Shown piece by piece: positions 18,143-28,023 of a stretch of DNA of 64,000 nucleotides. The stretch comes from Nitrosomonas sp. (lineage in GTDB: Bacteria; Pseudomonadota; Gammaproteobacteria; Burkholderiales; Nitrosomonadaceae). The position numbers and the translations under genes were made by a program. Below the pieces are notes generated by a model. It was given only the letters and a program-made list of their open reading frames with translations. It was not told where the DNA came from and searched no databases. The DNA lies in NCBI RefSeq assembly GCF_019635155.1, contig NZ_JAHBZY010000007.1:83557-147556 (forward strand), read 5' to 3'. The stretch's first letter is position 1. Each line of letters opens with the position of its first letter.

Positions 18143-20866
18143 TCAGCGCATCAGCTTTTCAGCGTTCAGCGGCGCAGCGGGCAGCGTTTCAACGATGGGG
18201 GACTCACATAACACCCGGAAGTCGATACTAACGTCGCGACCGTCCGGATGGAAGCCGTAGCGAGCCGCCGAGCGCGCGAGGCCCGGACCATAGTGCCAGG
18301 AACCGCCGCGCACCACGCGGGCTTGATCGTCCATTAAGGTAATATCGTTGGGTTGATCATAAGCGTTCAGGCACCATTCCCAAATGTTACCCGCCATATC
18401 GTCGACGCCGAATGGGCTACGACTCAGCGGATACAATCCAATTGCGACGGTGCGCCCGATGCCTGCCTCACGGCAATTGACTCGCGCCGGATGCCACTCA
18501 TCACCCCAAGGATAATCCTGCCCAGTACTACCAATGGCGGCCCATTGCCATTCCCATTCCGCCGACAGCCGGATGGTCAGTTTGCATTTCGCGCTCAACC
18601 AGCGGCAGAACGCCATGGCGTCATAGTAGGAAACATTGATCGCCGGATAATTATCAAACGCCCACAGAAGATCACCCGGTTTTCTTTCCTTTTTCAGTCC
18701 GTCCCACCATTTTTTGTTGTTGTAACCGTCTTTGGCATCGACAAACGCGCGATACTGCACCCAGGTGATCGGATAGCGCGCGATGCGAAAACCTGCAAAT
18801 TGAAAATAATCACGGGTTCCCAAGGTAATTTCACCTGCGGGAACATCAATCCACGTAATATCCGGTAATCCTTGTTCATCCAAACCAACGCCGCGGCGTG
18901 GATCGTTCATTTGATTCAAGCGCAGGCCGACTTCTTCGCGCCGCTGATGCGTGGTGGCATCGGTGTTCAGTTCATCGAGCAATCGCAGCGGTTCCGGGTA
19001 CAGAAATTGCCGCAATGGTGGCTCCAGATACGATTCCAACGTGCTCCACAAGATAATAGCCGGGTCGCTGAAATCCGCATCCAGCGCAGGTGCAACAAGC
19101 CGGTGCAGGTTGGCCAGAGCGAGAATGGCGGGTTTTTGCCGTTCCCAGCCCCATTGCAATAGCGGCGCACATTGCTGACTCTGCCATTCACGCGCGGCTT
19201 GTTCCGCTTGGCGGCGCAGCGCCAAATCGTCAGCATAGCGTCCATGCCAATCCTTGAATCGCTGCCAATGACTGAACACGGCTTCGTGTCCAACTTCAAT
19301 GATCACCGGTCGGTCGTTGCCGTCCTGGCGGCTGACCAGAATGCGCCGCTCGATCAACTGCTGCACCAGTTGCAAGGCCGGTTGTGATAACTCGTGCAAT
19401 TGTGCGCGACGGCGTACCACCGTCAGTGATCCGGTGGCGTCGTCATTGCGCTGCTCGACGCTGGCAATGGCAAGAAACAAGCGCGAAAAGGTTTCCTCGT
19501 CCAGGTTGTTGGTTTGTTGTGCGCGTGTCACCGCTTCCTCGGCCAGACCGTCGATGGCGCCGGCAATGCCGCCGATCTCTTGGTACGCGGCTTCGGTCAG
19601 CTCGTTGCCGTTTCTGCGCGCATACAACTGCGCCAACGCGAATTCGGCTAACGCCAATGCGCCCGGCGCCGTTCCGGTATCGCTGAGGATGCGTTGCACC
19701 AGCTTCGTCGCAATGGTCAGCCCGGCGGCTTTGGCAGGTTCGACAATCATTTTTTCCAACGCGGCAGCGCCGGGCGTGCCGACGGAATAATGTCCGCTAC
19801 GCAGCAACGCGGCACTAGCTTCGTCCTGCGGCCATTGGCTGTAGAAATCGGAGCGCATCGCCACCATGACGTGCAGCCACGGGCTGGCCACCGCAGCCGC
19901 GAGCAATCGAAAGAACGCATCGCGCGCGGCCGCATCGACTTTTGCCGCAAACAGTTCTTCAAACTGGTCGGCAAACAGCAGCAATTGCGCACTTGTACCT
20001 TGCGGTTGTATGGCTTCTTCGGCAATGGTTGCGATGCTGGCCGGATCGGCGCGCAATCGCTGTGATAGATCCGGCGCGCGCCAGCCGCAACCGGGAAACG
20101 TTTTACTCAACGCGGCTGCCAGCGGCAGGAACGGATCGTCGCCCAATTCGCGCGGTGAGAAACTAACAGGAAACCAGCGCATACCACTTACATGGCTTTG
20201 GTTCAGCGTCGGGATCAATCCGGCGTACACCAGCGACGATTTGCCCGAACCAGATGGTCCGATCACCGCGATGAAACGGTCATTGCGCGCCAGCAACCGC
20301 TCGAGCAAATCCTCGATCTCGACATCGCGCCCGAAAAAGCGATCGGATTCTTCCGGCCTGAAAGCGCGCAAACCGGGATAGGGTTCGCCTTCGATGCGTT
20401 TTCGTTGCGGTGTTTGATTCCGCCGCAAGTGATGGAAAAAGGCTATTACAACCTGCGCCTTTAATCCTTCCGCCGTTTTAAATTCGGCGGCGCGGCTGGC
20501 GATTTGCTGCCGGAAGGCTTCGATCAACTCTGCAGGATTTTCTTTAGTAATTGCATCGTCAAATTTTCTTCTGATCTCGTCATCGTCTTTGATAAAAACC
20601 AAGGTTGGAATACCACGTGCCACCGCTTGGCGGTATTCGAGCTCGGTAATGGATTGGTTTTCTCCATCAGGAATGTGCCCATAACGCCGCCCGACGATAC
20701 CGATATACAGCTCGCAACCAGCCACGTCGGCAAGACAGCTATCCCGCACGCTGCGCTCGTCGGCGGAATAACTCTCGACCACCACGCATTCGCCGCCCAG
20801 CGCCTCCTTGACCGCTTGCCGTTCAGAATAGAGATCGTTTAAGGTCGACGATAAATAGACACGCAT
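18143..20866 (-). CDS. DUF4062-STAND ATPase-FGE-fold fusion protein
   Basis: A 907-residue three-part protein. Residues 1-95 match DUF4062 (MRVYLSSTLNDLYSERQAV, IGIVGRRYGHIP), a Rossmann-like domain often placed at the N-terminus of STAND proteins. Residues about 160-480 are a STAND/NACHT-like ATPase with Walker A GPSGSGKSS (203-211) and Walker B LLLFADQFEELF (295-306). Residues about 670-890 are a formylglycine-generating-enzyme/C-type-lectin fold (ITWIDVPAGEITLGT, WGDEWHPARVN, GNIWEWC, RVVRGGSW). The cysteine pair that follows RGGS in true FGE is missing (RGGSWHYGPGLARSAAR), so this end is probably a binding module. The design (effector, switch, sensor) is that of bacterial conflict or immune proteins. 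The gene is single and faces away from its neighbours. Confidence 0.85.
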   Translation of the reverse strand: MRVYLSSTLNDLYSERQAVKEALGGECVVVESYSADERSVRDSCLADVAGCELYIGIVGRRYGHIPDGENQSITELEYRQAVARGIPTLVFIKDDDEIRRKFDDAITKENPAELIEAFRQQIASRAAEFKTAEGLKAQVVIAFFHHLRRNQTPQRKRIEGEPYPGLRAFRPEESDRFFGRDVEIEDLLERLLARNDRFIAVIGPSGSGKSSLVYAGLIPTLNQSHVSGMRWFPVSFSPRELGDDPFLPLAAALSKTFPGCGWRAPDLSQRLRADPASIATIAEEAIQPQGTSAQLLLFADQFEELFAAKVDAAARDAFFRLLAAAVASPWLHVMVAMRSDFYSQWPQDEASAALLRSGHYSVGTPGAAALEKMIVEPAKAAGLTIATKLVQRILSDTGTAPGALALAEFALAQLYARRNGNELTEAAYQEIGGIAGAIDGLAEEAVTRAQQTNNLDEETFSRLFLAIASVEQRNDDATGSLTVVRRRAQLHELSQPALQLVQQLIERRILVSRQDGNDRPVIIEVGHEAVFSHWQRFKDWHGRYADDLALRRQAEQAAREWQSQQCAPLLQWGWERQKPAILALANLHRLVAPALDADFSDPAIILWSTLESYLEPPLRQFLYPEPLRLLDELNTDATTHQRREEVGLRLNQMNDPRRGVGLDEQGLPDITWIDVPAGEITLGTRDYFQFAGFRIARYPITWVQYRAFVDAKDGYNNKKWWDGLKKERKPGDLLWAFDNYPAINVSYYDAMAFCRWLSAKCKLTIRLSAEWEWQWAAIGSTGQDYPWGDEWHPARVNCREAGIGRTVAIGLYPLSRSPFGVDDMAGNIWEWCLNAYDQPNDITLMDDQARVVRGGSWHYGPGLARSAARYGFHPDGRDVSIDFRVLCESPIVETLPAAPLNAEKLMR

Positions 20867-21105
20867 AATAATCGAATGAAATTATAATAAGTGCTTCGGA
20901 AACAGAGGATTGATCACTGATGCGGATGAACGCCGCGGATCGGTGCCGATTCGTATTTTAGCAGCGGGTTGCATTGTCACATCAATCAAAATAGCTTATC
21001 GTGTCAGCTTGCAGTGGCACAACAGCTATAAAAAACTTCCATTGGCGATAAATCGTACCACGACTCAATCTCTCGAACCCTCATTCTGCTGACAGGAGGT
21101 CTCGC

Positions 21106-22809
21106 ATGAAAACCTACCAACTGGTTATGTTTGTTGCATTACTGAGCCTGGCATGCCCGGCCATTGCGTTGGAAGCCGGTGCCAATGACACAGCTTTAGC
21201 CACGAGACTGGATAACCCGATTCCTGCCGTAATCGGGAAAGGCGCTATCCGCTTGCGGCTAAAAACTGTCGCAACGCGTCTGGCCGCACCGAACTGGGGC
21301 ATCTCGGCACCAGGTGATTCCGAATATTTGTACGTGAGCGATCAAAACGGTAAATTGTGGCGAATAAATCTGGCCGACGGTAGTAAAGCGTTCTTCGACT
21401 TATCCACGCTGCTGGTGCCGCTGGGCGCTTTCGGCAGCGAATCATACGATGAGCGTGGATTCCTCGGGTTCGCTTTCCATCCGCAGTATGCCAGCAACGA
21501 ACTGGTCTATACTTATACTTCCGAGCCGGCGGCGGCGAATAGCGATTTTTCCACGATCCCGCCCGGCGGGTCGGCAAATCATCGCTCCGCCGTTCGCGAA
21601 TGGAAGCTGAATTTATCGAACTTCACATCAGAACCGGCATCCATCGACAGCCGCTTGCTACTGACTGTCGATCAACCGCAGTTCAATCATAACGGCGGCG
21701 CACTCAATTTCGGTCCGGATGAAAAACTCTATATCGCTTTCGGCGATGGCGGCGGCGCTGATGATCGCGATGGTCAGATATTCATCGGCGCTCCGATGAT
21801 CGGTCATGGCGCTAACGGCAATGGACAGAATCCGGCCAATCCGCTTGGTAGTTTGCTGCGGATTGATCCGCTCGGAACGAATTCAGACAACGGCCGTTAC
21901 GGTATTCCAACCGACAATCTCTTCGTCGCTTCATCGACTGTTCTCCCTGAGACTTATGCATACGGCTTCCGTAATCCATTCCGCTTTTCGTTTGATACGC
22001 AAACTGGCGCACTGGTGTTAGCCGACGTCGGACAGAACGCAATCGAAGAGGTTGATTTGGTTCAAGCAGGCGGCAATTATGGGTGGGGATTAAAGGAAGG
22101 CAGTTTTAACTTTGATTCGAATGGCACCGGTGCCGGATTTGTAACCGACGACGCAACCATCGGCGACTTTATAGATCCAGTGGTGCAATATGATCATGAT
22201 GAAGGCACCGCTGTGATTGGCGGATTTGTTTATCACGGCAACACCATCACCGATTTGCAAGGAAAGTATGTCTTTGGCGATGTTTCAAAAACCGGTAGCG
22301 GCGATGGCCGAATCTTTTATACCGATGGCAGCGCCATTTTTGAATTGGACCTTGCGGATCGCGCGCAACCGGGTTTCTGGGTGCTTGGGTTCGGGCAAGA
22401 TGGCGACGGCGAACTCTACGTGCTCGGCAATACCACCGGCACGCCATTCGGCGAAACCGGCACCGTTTACAAACTGATTCCCAATGCCGGATTCGACGGT
22501 AGCACGGTTGACATTCCCGCGGTCACTGCGAGATTTTCCAATGGCGACGAAGCGTTTTACCGCGTACGCTTACAACTGATCGCCGGAAGCTCGCCACTCC
22601 GGTTTGAATTAGCGCAAGCTGAACAATTGGCGGAACGCTATCGTGACGATGTCACGATATTCACTCAAGCCACCGGTAAACTGGAAATACCATTTATCAA
22701 CGTCACCGGTGAAAGCGGTAATATCACCACATATGCCGTGGAGCTGCAGCGGATTACCGACGCGCCGATGCTGACCTTCGAATTGAAAACCGCCAGCTTA
22801 GTGAAATAA
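21106..22809 (+). CDS. PQQ-dependent sugar dehydrogenase-like protein, secreted
   Basis: A 567-residue protein with a signal peptide (MKTYQLVMFVALLSLACPAIA) and a six-bladed propeller of the glucose/sorbosone dehydrogenase family. Conserved segments are RGFLGFAFHPQY, NHNGGALNFGPDEKLYIAFGDGGG, YAYGFRNPFRFSFD, DVGQNAIEEVDLVQAGGNYG-type sequence and GGFVYHGNTI. Such proteins oxidise aldoses in the periplasm with PQQ, although many relatives have no known substrate. The last ~100 residues are an extra domain outside the propeller. A strong AGGAGG lies 6 bp before ATG. The neighbours give no pathway context. Confidence 0.85.
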   Translation: MKTYQLVMFVALLSLACPAIALEAGANDTALATRLDNPIPAVIGKGAIRLRLKTVATRLAAPNWGISAPGDSEYLYVSDQNGKLWRINLADGSKAFFDLSTLLVPLGAFGSESYDERGFLGFAFHPQYASNELVYTYTSEPAAANSDFSTIPPGGSANHRSAVREWKLNLSNFTSEPASIDSRLLLTVDQPQFNHNGGALNFGPDEKLYIAFGDGGGADDRDGQIFIGAPMIGHGANGNGQNPANPLGSLLRIDPLGTNSDNGRYGIPTDNLFVASSTVLPETYAYGFRNPFRFSFDTQTGALVLADVGQNAIEEVDLVQAGGNYGWGLKEGSFNFDSNGTGAGFVTDDATIGDFIDPVVQYDHDEGTAVIGGFVYHGNTITDLQGKYVFGDVSKTGSGDGRIFYTDGSAIFELDLADRAQPGFWVLGFGQDGDGELYVLGNTTGTPFGETGTVYKLIPNAGFDGSTVDIPAVTARFSNGDEAFYRVRLQLIAGSSPLRFELAQAEQLAERYRDDVTIFTQATGKLEIPFINVTGESGNITTYAVELQRITDAPMLTFELKTASLVK

Positions 22810-22864
22810 CGGCAGACTTCCGAATCGAACAACGCCGCCCAAACACGCTGATCTTGAAGCTCAT

Positions 22865-25663
22865 TCACGCTTGCTGATTCACCAGCAAGCGTTCAAATTC
22901 ACCGGTCCGGATGGCGGGAGAATAATAAAAACCTTGCGCGTAATCGCAACCGAATTGGATCAATAAATCCTGCTGTTCTTTGGATTCGACACCTTCAGCG
23001 ATGGTATAAATATCGAGTTTATGCGCCATTACGATAATGGCTTCGACCAATGCGCGATCGGTTTCATTGTTAATCAGGTTGCTGATAAATGAACGATCAA
23101 TCTTGAGATAATCGATGTCGAATCTTTTCAGGTAAGAAAGCGAAGAGAAGCCGGTACCGAAATCATCAATCGATACTTCAATCCCGGCGTTGCGATATTC
23201 CAGCAGCCGATCCTTAACATCGGAGGTATCTTTCAATAACAATCCTTCGGTAATTTCGACATTGATGCAGTTTCCCGGCAATCCTAGTTGACTCAGTTTC
23301 TCCGACCAAGAATATTTATTGAAATATTTAAACTGAATGGGCGATACATTGACGCTGATCTGGATAATGTAACCAAATTCATCCCGCCAGCGTTTAATCA
23401 GCGAACACGCTTGCATGAACACCCAATTGCCGATCTCATTGATTAAACCGCTTTCTTCGGCAATGGGAATGAACATGGATGAGTCAATCATGCCTCGGCT
23501 TGAATGCTTCCAGCGCAATAGCGCTTCCGCTTTAATAATCCGTTTGCTGGATAAATCCAGAATCGGTTGATAGTAAACTTGCAACTCATCGTTTGCCAAT
23601 GCGCTTCTAAGGTGATGCGTGAGCGTCATTTTCTCATAGGCCTCGAATTGCATCGAACGGGTAAAATAACAAAATCGGCTCCGCCCTTCCAATTTCGCCT
23701 TATACATTGCTTGATCGGCATGCTTCATGAGATTTTCCAAGTCAAGCCCATCTGCCGGATATAACACAATACCGATACTGGTTGAAATGAAATGCTCGAC
23801 TTTATTTTGATCCAAAATGAAGGGTTTATTTAACGCCACAATAATATTTTGAGCGATCATTTCAATACGCGGTCTGGTAATATCCGGAAGAATAATTGCG
23901 AATTCGTCACCGCCCAAACGCGCTACGGTATCGGTTTCGCGTACGCACTTTAAAATGCGTGACGAAACTTCCGTGAGCAGTTTATCCCCGATCGCATGCC
24001 CAAGCGTATCGTTGATATCCTTGAAATGATCCAAGTCAAGAAACAACAAAGATAGCAGCAAATTATTGCGGCGCGATTTTTTGATTTCCTTATTCAATTG
24101 ATATTTGAATAAGCTTCGATTCGGCAGATTGGTTAAATCATCATAATTGGCCTGCGCCAAATATAATTCATCCAGTTTCTTTTTCTCAGTGATGTCAGAG
24201 AATTGCGCAACATAACAATAGATCTGCTGATTGACCTGACGAATGATGCTGATATTCATCCATTTCGCTTGAATGCTGCCATTCTTATGAAGATCCCAAA
24301 TTTCCCCTTGCCAATGATCTTCGGCAAGTAGCCTTTGCCACATTTTCCGATAAAAGGATTTTTTGTGCCGCCCGGAATTAAATATTCGCGGATTTTTGCC
24401 TTTAATTTCATCCAACTCATAGCCTGTCATTCGAGTAAAGGCCGGATTAATCGCCATGATCCGATTATTTTCATCCGTTACCATAATGGCTTCGTTACTG
24501 TAATGGTAGATTGCGGATGCCAATCGCATGGTATCGTTGGATTGTTTTTGTTCGGTAATATCTTGATAGATTCCGAGTACTCCGATGACTTCATACTCAG
24601 TATTACGTAGCGGCACTTTTGATGTTTGCAACCAGATCGTGTTACCGCTCGAGGTATTCTGCGTCTCTTCATAATAAAGCTTGGAAACGCCGGAATCGAT
24701 GACGTACTTATCATCGGTGCGATAAAGATCGGCTTGCTCATGAGTCCAACTTAAATCGTAGTCAGTTTTGCCAATTATCTGCTGCGGTAATTGCAGACCG
24801 GCGTCTTTGGCGAACCCGGGATTGCAACCCAAATAACGCGATTGCTTGTCTTTCCAGAAAATACGCAGCGGTACCGTATCAACAATGGTTTTAAGCAAAT
24901 TGCGCGAATCGTACAACGCAACTTCTTTATCCCGATTCTCAGTGATATCGCTTCGATAGCCGATAATCTCCACGGTAGTGTCGTTCGGATCCATAATTAA
25001 ATAAAGCTCATCTCTGATCCATCTCCACTGACCGTTCTGATGTTTAAACCGATAATCATGAAGCTGTGTACCGAAGAAAAATAAGCGCGAAAGATTGGCA
25101 AATACTTTATCGCGATCTTCGGGGTGAATACGATTGTTCCAAAAATCCGGCACGGAAAGAAATTCGTCGACAGTATATCCAAGAATTTTGGTTAGATTGC
25201 TGCTGATGTATTTTATGGTATGCGGAGAAAAAACATCGCATTTGTAAACAATCACGGGGGAAAACGCGAAAAAATAATCGGTCTGCGAAAATGTGGAATG
25301 AGTGGCGATTCCTGGAGAATTGGGTGAAGAAGCTTCGGTCAGGAATACGCGATATACCGACAAGCCTAATTCATCTTTTTGATAATGATATTGGAGGTTT
25401 GAAAGTAAAGCCGAACCATCGCAACGCAGTAATCGTAACTGCAGGCTTCCTCGCAGATCATGCGCATTTTTACACGAACATACGCGATCCCATAGCAATC
25501 TATCCTCTGAGACGATAAAAGAGGAAAAATTCTTATGCAACAGCTCGTTTTTATCGATTCCAAGAAACCTGCTTGCGGCTGGATTGATTATTTGAATTAG
25601 ACCATGTTGATTCAGCATGAGATAACCAACACGAAACAATTCACTCGAATCGGTCATTTTCAT
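22865..25663 (-). CDS. Multi-PAS GGDEF-EAL protein (cyclic-di-GMP turnover)
   Basis: A 932-residue cytoplasmic signalling protein with no membrane segment. Four PAS/PAC units fill residues 1-500 (one ends in RWIRDELYLIMDPNDTTVEIIGYRSDITE, others in VLGIYQDITEQ and YVAQFSDITEKK). The GGDEF domain (about 505-670) has an intact ARLGGDEFAIILPD, and the EAL domain (about 680-930) has EALLRW, EITEGLLL, DDFGTGFSSL and AEGVES. Both cyclase and phosphodiesterase sites look complete, so its net activity cannot be predicted. It is monocistronic and its start faces the integrative element. Confidence 0.94.
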   Translation of the reverse strand: MKMTDSSELFRVGYLMLNQHGLIQIINPAASRFLGIDKNELLHKNFSSFIVSEDRLLWDRVCSCKNAHDLRGSLQLRLLRCDGSALLSNLQYHYQKDELGLSVYRVFLTEASSPNSPGIATHSTFSQTDYFFAFSPVIVYKCDVFSPHTIKYISSNLTKILGYTVDEFLSVPDFWNNRIHPEDRDKVFANLSRLFFFGTQLHDYRFKHQNGQWRWIRDELYLIMDPNDTTVEIIGYRSDITENRDKEVALYDSRNLLKTIVDTVPLRIFWKDKQSRYLGCNPGFAKDAGLQLPQQIIGKTDYDLSWTHEQADLYRTDDKYVIDSGVSKLYYEETQNTSSGNTIWLQTSKVPLRNTEYEVIGVLGIYQDITEQKQSNDTMRLASAIYHYSNEAIMVTDENNRIMAINPAFTRMTGYELDEIKGKNPRIFNSGRHKKSFYRKMWQRLLAEDHWQGEIWDLHKNGSIQAKWMNISIIRQVNQQIYCYVAQFSDITEKKKLDELYLAQANYDDLTNLPNRSLFKYQLNKEIKKSRRNNLLLSLLFLDLDHFKDINDTLGHAIGDKLLTEVSSRILKCVRETDTVARLGGDEFAIILPDITRPRIEMIAQNIIVALNKPFILDQNKVEHFISTSIGIVLYPADGLDLENLMKHADQAMYKAKLEGRSRFCYFTRSMQFEAYEKMTLTHHLRSALANDELQVYYQPILDLSSKRIIKAEALLRWKHSSRGMIDSSMFIPIAEESGLINEIGNWVFMQACSLIKRWRDEFGYIIQISVNVSPIQFKYFNKYSWSEKLSQLGLPGNCINVEITEGLLLKDTSDVKDRLLEYRNAGIEVSIDDFGTGFSSLSYLKRFDIDYLKIDRSFISNLINNETDRALVEAIIVMAHKLDIYTIAEGVESKEQQDLLIQFGCDYAQGFYYSPAIRTGEFERLLVNQQA

Positions 25664-26026
25664 TTCATTTTAACCGGGTTGACTTAACAAGTGGATCTGC
25701 GGTCATTGATATAAGTTCGCTGAAGCAATAGAAAACGCTATTCACTGAAATGCAGAATCGACCAGCAATTCACAGCACAGGTTACTGATCTTCCGTAGCT
25801 TTGAAACAAGATTCAGGATCACAAGTGCGCTCTACTTGAAATTCTCTGATGAGCATAATTTATCACTACATTGATTCGTTACCCTAATATTTTTCTTATC
25901 GTTGCATCGCTATATTTGTCAACGAAAATTAGATATCAACTTACACGCAACCCAAGCATATCGTGTATCGTATTAACCCTGCGTGGCGATAACCAATCGT
26001 TTAGAATAATACTACGGTATTATGTT
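25664..26026. other. Gene-free stretch left of the integrative element
   Basis: About 360 bp between the GGDEF-EAL start and the left att-like repeat. I see no credible gene, RNA or repeat. It presumably holds the promoter of the GGDEF-EAL gene and the original flank of the insertion site. Confidence 0.6.
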
Positions 26027-26040
26027 GATGGTGCCAGAAG
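26027..26040 (+). other. Candidate left attachment site (att-like repeat of tRNA-Leu 3' end)
   Basis: GATGGTGCCAGAAG here matches GATGGTGCCCAGAAG at 37741-37755, the 3' end of tRNA-Leu, apart from one C. The following bases (CCCCGAACC) also resemble the T-arm of that tRNA. The two copies are in the same orientation and bound about 11.7 kb of accessory DNA, as expected for integrase-mediated insertion into a tRNA gene. The short length makes the exact core uncertain. Confidence 0.55.
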
Positions 26041-26172
26041 AAACCCCGAACCCTCATCCGCTCACTTCCGCAGCAATCCAAAATACCCTTTCTTAATCTT
26101 AATATCCAAGCCATTTTGAAAAATTGGTGTCCGTAACAATCCATAATAATCCTTGCGCAGCCGGAAATTTTT

Positions 26173-26192
26173 GGGCATAGTTTTAGGCATAG
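26173..26192 (+). repeat. Integrase-arm-type repeats, left end
   Basis: Two direct copies, GGGCATAG (26173-26180) and AGGCATAG (26185-26192), spaced 12 bp apart, lie 21 bp before the integrase start. The same pair in swapped order occurs at 37668-37687. Arm-type sites of this sort are bound by the N-terminal domain of DUF4102-type integrases. This function is inferred. Confidence 0.55.
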
Positions 26193-26213
26193 GAATTTTG
26201 GGAGACCCGAACC

Positions 26214-27421
26214 ATGCCTAAAAAAGTTACCAGTTTAACAGATATACAAATCCGGGCAGCTAAACCCGGTGAAACTAAATATGATGGCAATGGTTTGGAA
26301 CTCGTTGTAGATACCAAAGGAAATAAGCGTTGGGTTTTACGCTACAGACGAACGGATGGAAGGCGCAATATGCTTGGACTCGGTTCTTATCCTGATGTAA
26401 CGGCTAGTGCTGCACGTATCGCAGCGGAAGAAATCCGGCAAAGGCTACGCCAGGGAATTGACCCTGTTGAATATAAGAAATCAGAGAGATTAAAGCAAGA
26501 AATCGCAATCCGTGGAACATTCAAGGCAGTTTCCGAAGAATGGTATAATGGGCCAAAGAAACCGCCCGTAAGGCAAGGGAAATACTGGATGATTCCTTAT
26601 TACCCCGGTTAGCAAAGAAGCCGGTAGCTGAGGTTACATCGTCCGATGTAAAACAAGTGTTGCTTGAGATCCACGAACGCGCCCCACGGTTAGCAATAAA
26701 AGCACGGCAATATTCTAATCAGATTATTCACTATGCGATTCAGGAAGGTTTGCGGGAGGATGGCCGTGAATTGTCTCTGAAGGGTGCGCTTCCGGACTGC
26801 AAGAAAGGACATTATGCCGCTGTTACAAAACCGGCCGATTTACCAGCCTTACTTAAAACAATTGAAAGCATAAATTCAATTCATTCAAAGGTAGCCTTAT
26901 TGACGTGCTTGTACACAGCAACCCGTCCCGGTGTGGTCGCCGGTATGCGCTGGGATGAATTGAACCTGGATAGCAACGAATGGCACATACCAGCCAGCCG
27001 CATGAAAATGGGTAACGACCATATCACACCCCTACCCGATCAATTGATTACGATGCTGCAGCAATTGCGAACGCTTACCGGTGAATCGCCGTTTGTGTTT
27101 CCTGGTGTTAGTGATCCGATTAATAAGCACATGCACCGCGATAGCTTGAGCAAGGTACTTAGGGAAAACGGAATGCGTGACAAAGCAGTTACGCATGGAT
27201 TCCGCGCAACCTTCAGAACCATAGCAAGAGAAAGACTGCGGATTGCACCTGATGTATTAGAGGCACAAATAGCACATGCCAAAAAGGGAGAAGTACAAGC
27301 AGCTTATGATCGAACGCAATTCCTTGATGAGCGCCATAAGCTAATTCAACAATGGGCTGACTACGTTGATGCACTGAAAAATAATGAAACAGTTATCCAG
27401 CTATTCAAAAATGCAAGGTGA
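26214..27421 (+). pseudogene. Tyrosine recombinase (DUF4102-type phage/island integrase), frameshifted
   Basis: Two frames together make one integrase. The first (26214-26612) has the N-terminal arm-binding domain (KYDGNGLELVVDTKGNKRWVLRYR, LGSYPDVTASAAR). The correct reading leaves that frame near 26549-26552 (EEWYNG) and continues one base earlier as AKETARKAREILDDSLLPRLAKKP, so one base has been lost. The rest carries the core-binding and catalytic domains: RPGVVAGMRWDELN (Arg), HGFRATFRT (His/Arg) and AAYDRTQF (Tyr nucleophile). All catalytic residues survive. It is inactive unless the shift is a sequencing error or is bypassed. It lies at the left end of the element and points inward. 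Confidence 0.88.
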
Positions 27422-27471
27422 TTTTTTCTTATGCTGTTTTTTGTATTTTTATCCTACCCCCTTAAAAACTT

Positions 27472-27582
27472 GTCGGAACAGTCGGAACAGTCGGAACAAA
27501 ATCTTGAAACCCGCATGAATCATTGCTTTCCGTGTTCCGACATTTTCAAAAAACGTTCCGACAAACCCCATTTTGTTCCGAC
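27472..27582. repeat. GTTCCGAC octamer cluster, left copy
   Basis: Three GTCGGAAC (27472, 27481, 27490, spaced exactly 9 bp) are followed by three GTTCCGAC (27534, 27555, 27575). The whole segment, including the middle GAAACCCGCATGAATCATTG, is an inverted copy of 36699-36810. Regular spacing of a palindrome-like octamer suggests protein-binding iterons. A short open frame across it is unlikely to be a gene. Confidence 0.8.
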
Positions 27583-28023
27583 AATTTGGGGTAATTCGTG
27601 GGTTTTATGCTTCGATTGGTACCGGATATTTTGAGATTTTCAGCAAGTTTTAATACGAAAATCCGGCGCGGAATGATCCTGTTGTCCACCTCACGCCAAG
27701 GAACAACTGCATTATTAGCATTGTTATGCACACCCGCCATTCATAGCTCATAAATAATTATTCAAATGAATGCGCAAACACACACAAAGTATAAAAACAC
27801 CGATTAACTCATTGTAATAAAACAATTCCCCACTTCGACTTTACTATAAAAACCAACTGCGTATAACGAGCATTATGTTAAATAATACAACTATAACTAT
27901 TTACCACTTTATGATAAATTTTATTTAATTTTATTACATTATTTCCCACCTATGAATAAAGTTGCTTTAATTGTTTTTACTTGCTAAGATGCGTAATTAT
28001 TCTCACGCGCGCGCGAAAGCACT
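27583..28023. other. AT-rich intergenic stretch
   Basis: About 440 bp with no credible gene. It is strongly AT-rich up to 27990, then has an alternating GCGCGCGCG run (about 28005-28013) just before the HTH gene. It probably contains the promoter for that gene, but no clear box pair was fixed. Confidence 0.5.

Noticed and set aside
27431-27634. 67-codon open frame over the left octamer cluster
   Set aside because: It is a read-through of repeat DNA, with no ribosome-binding site and no domain.
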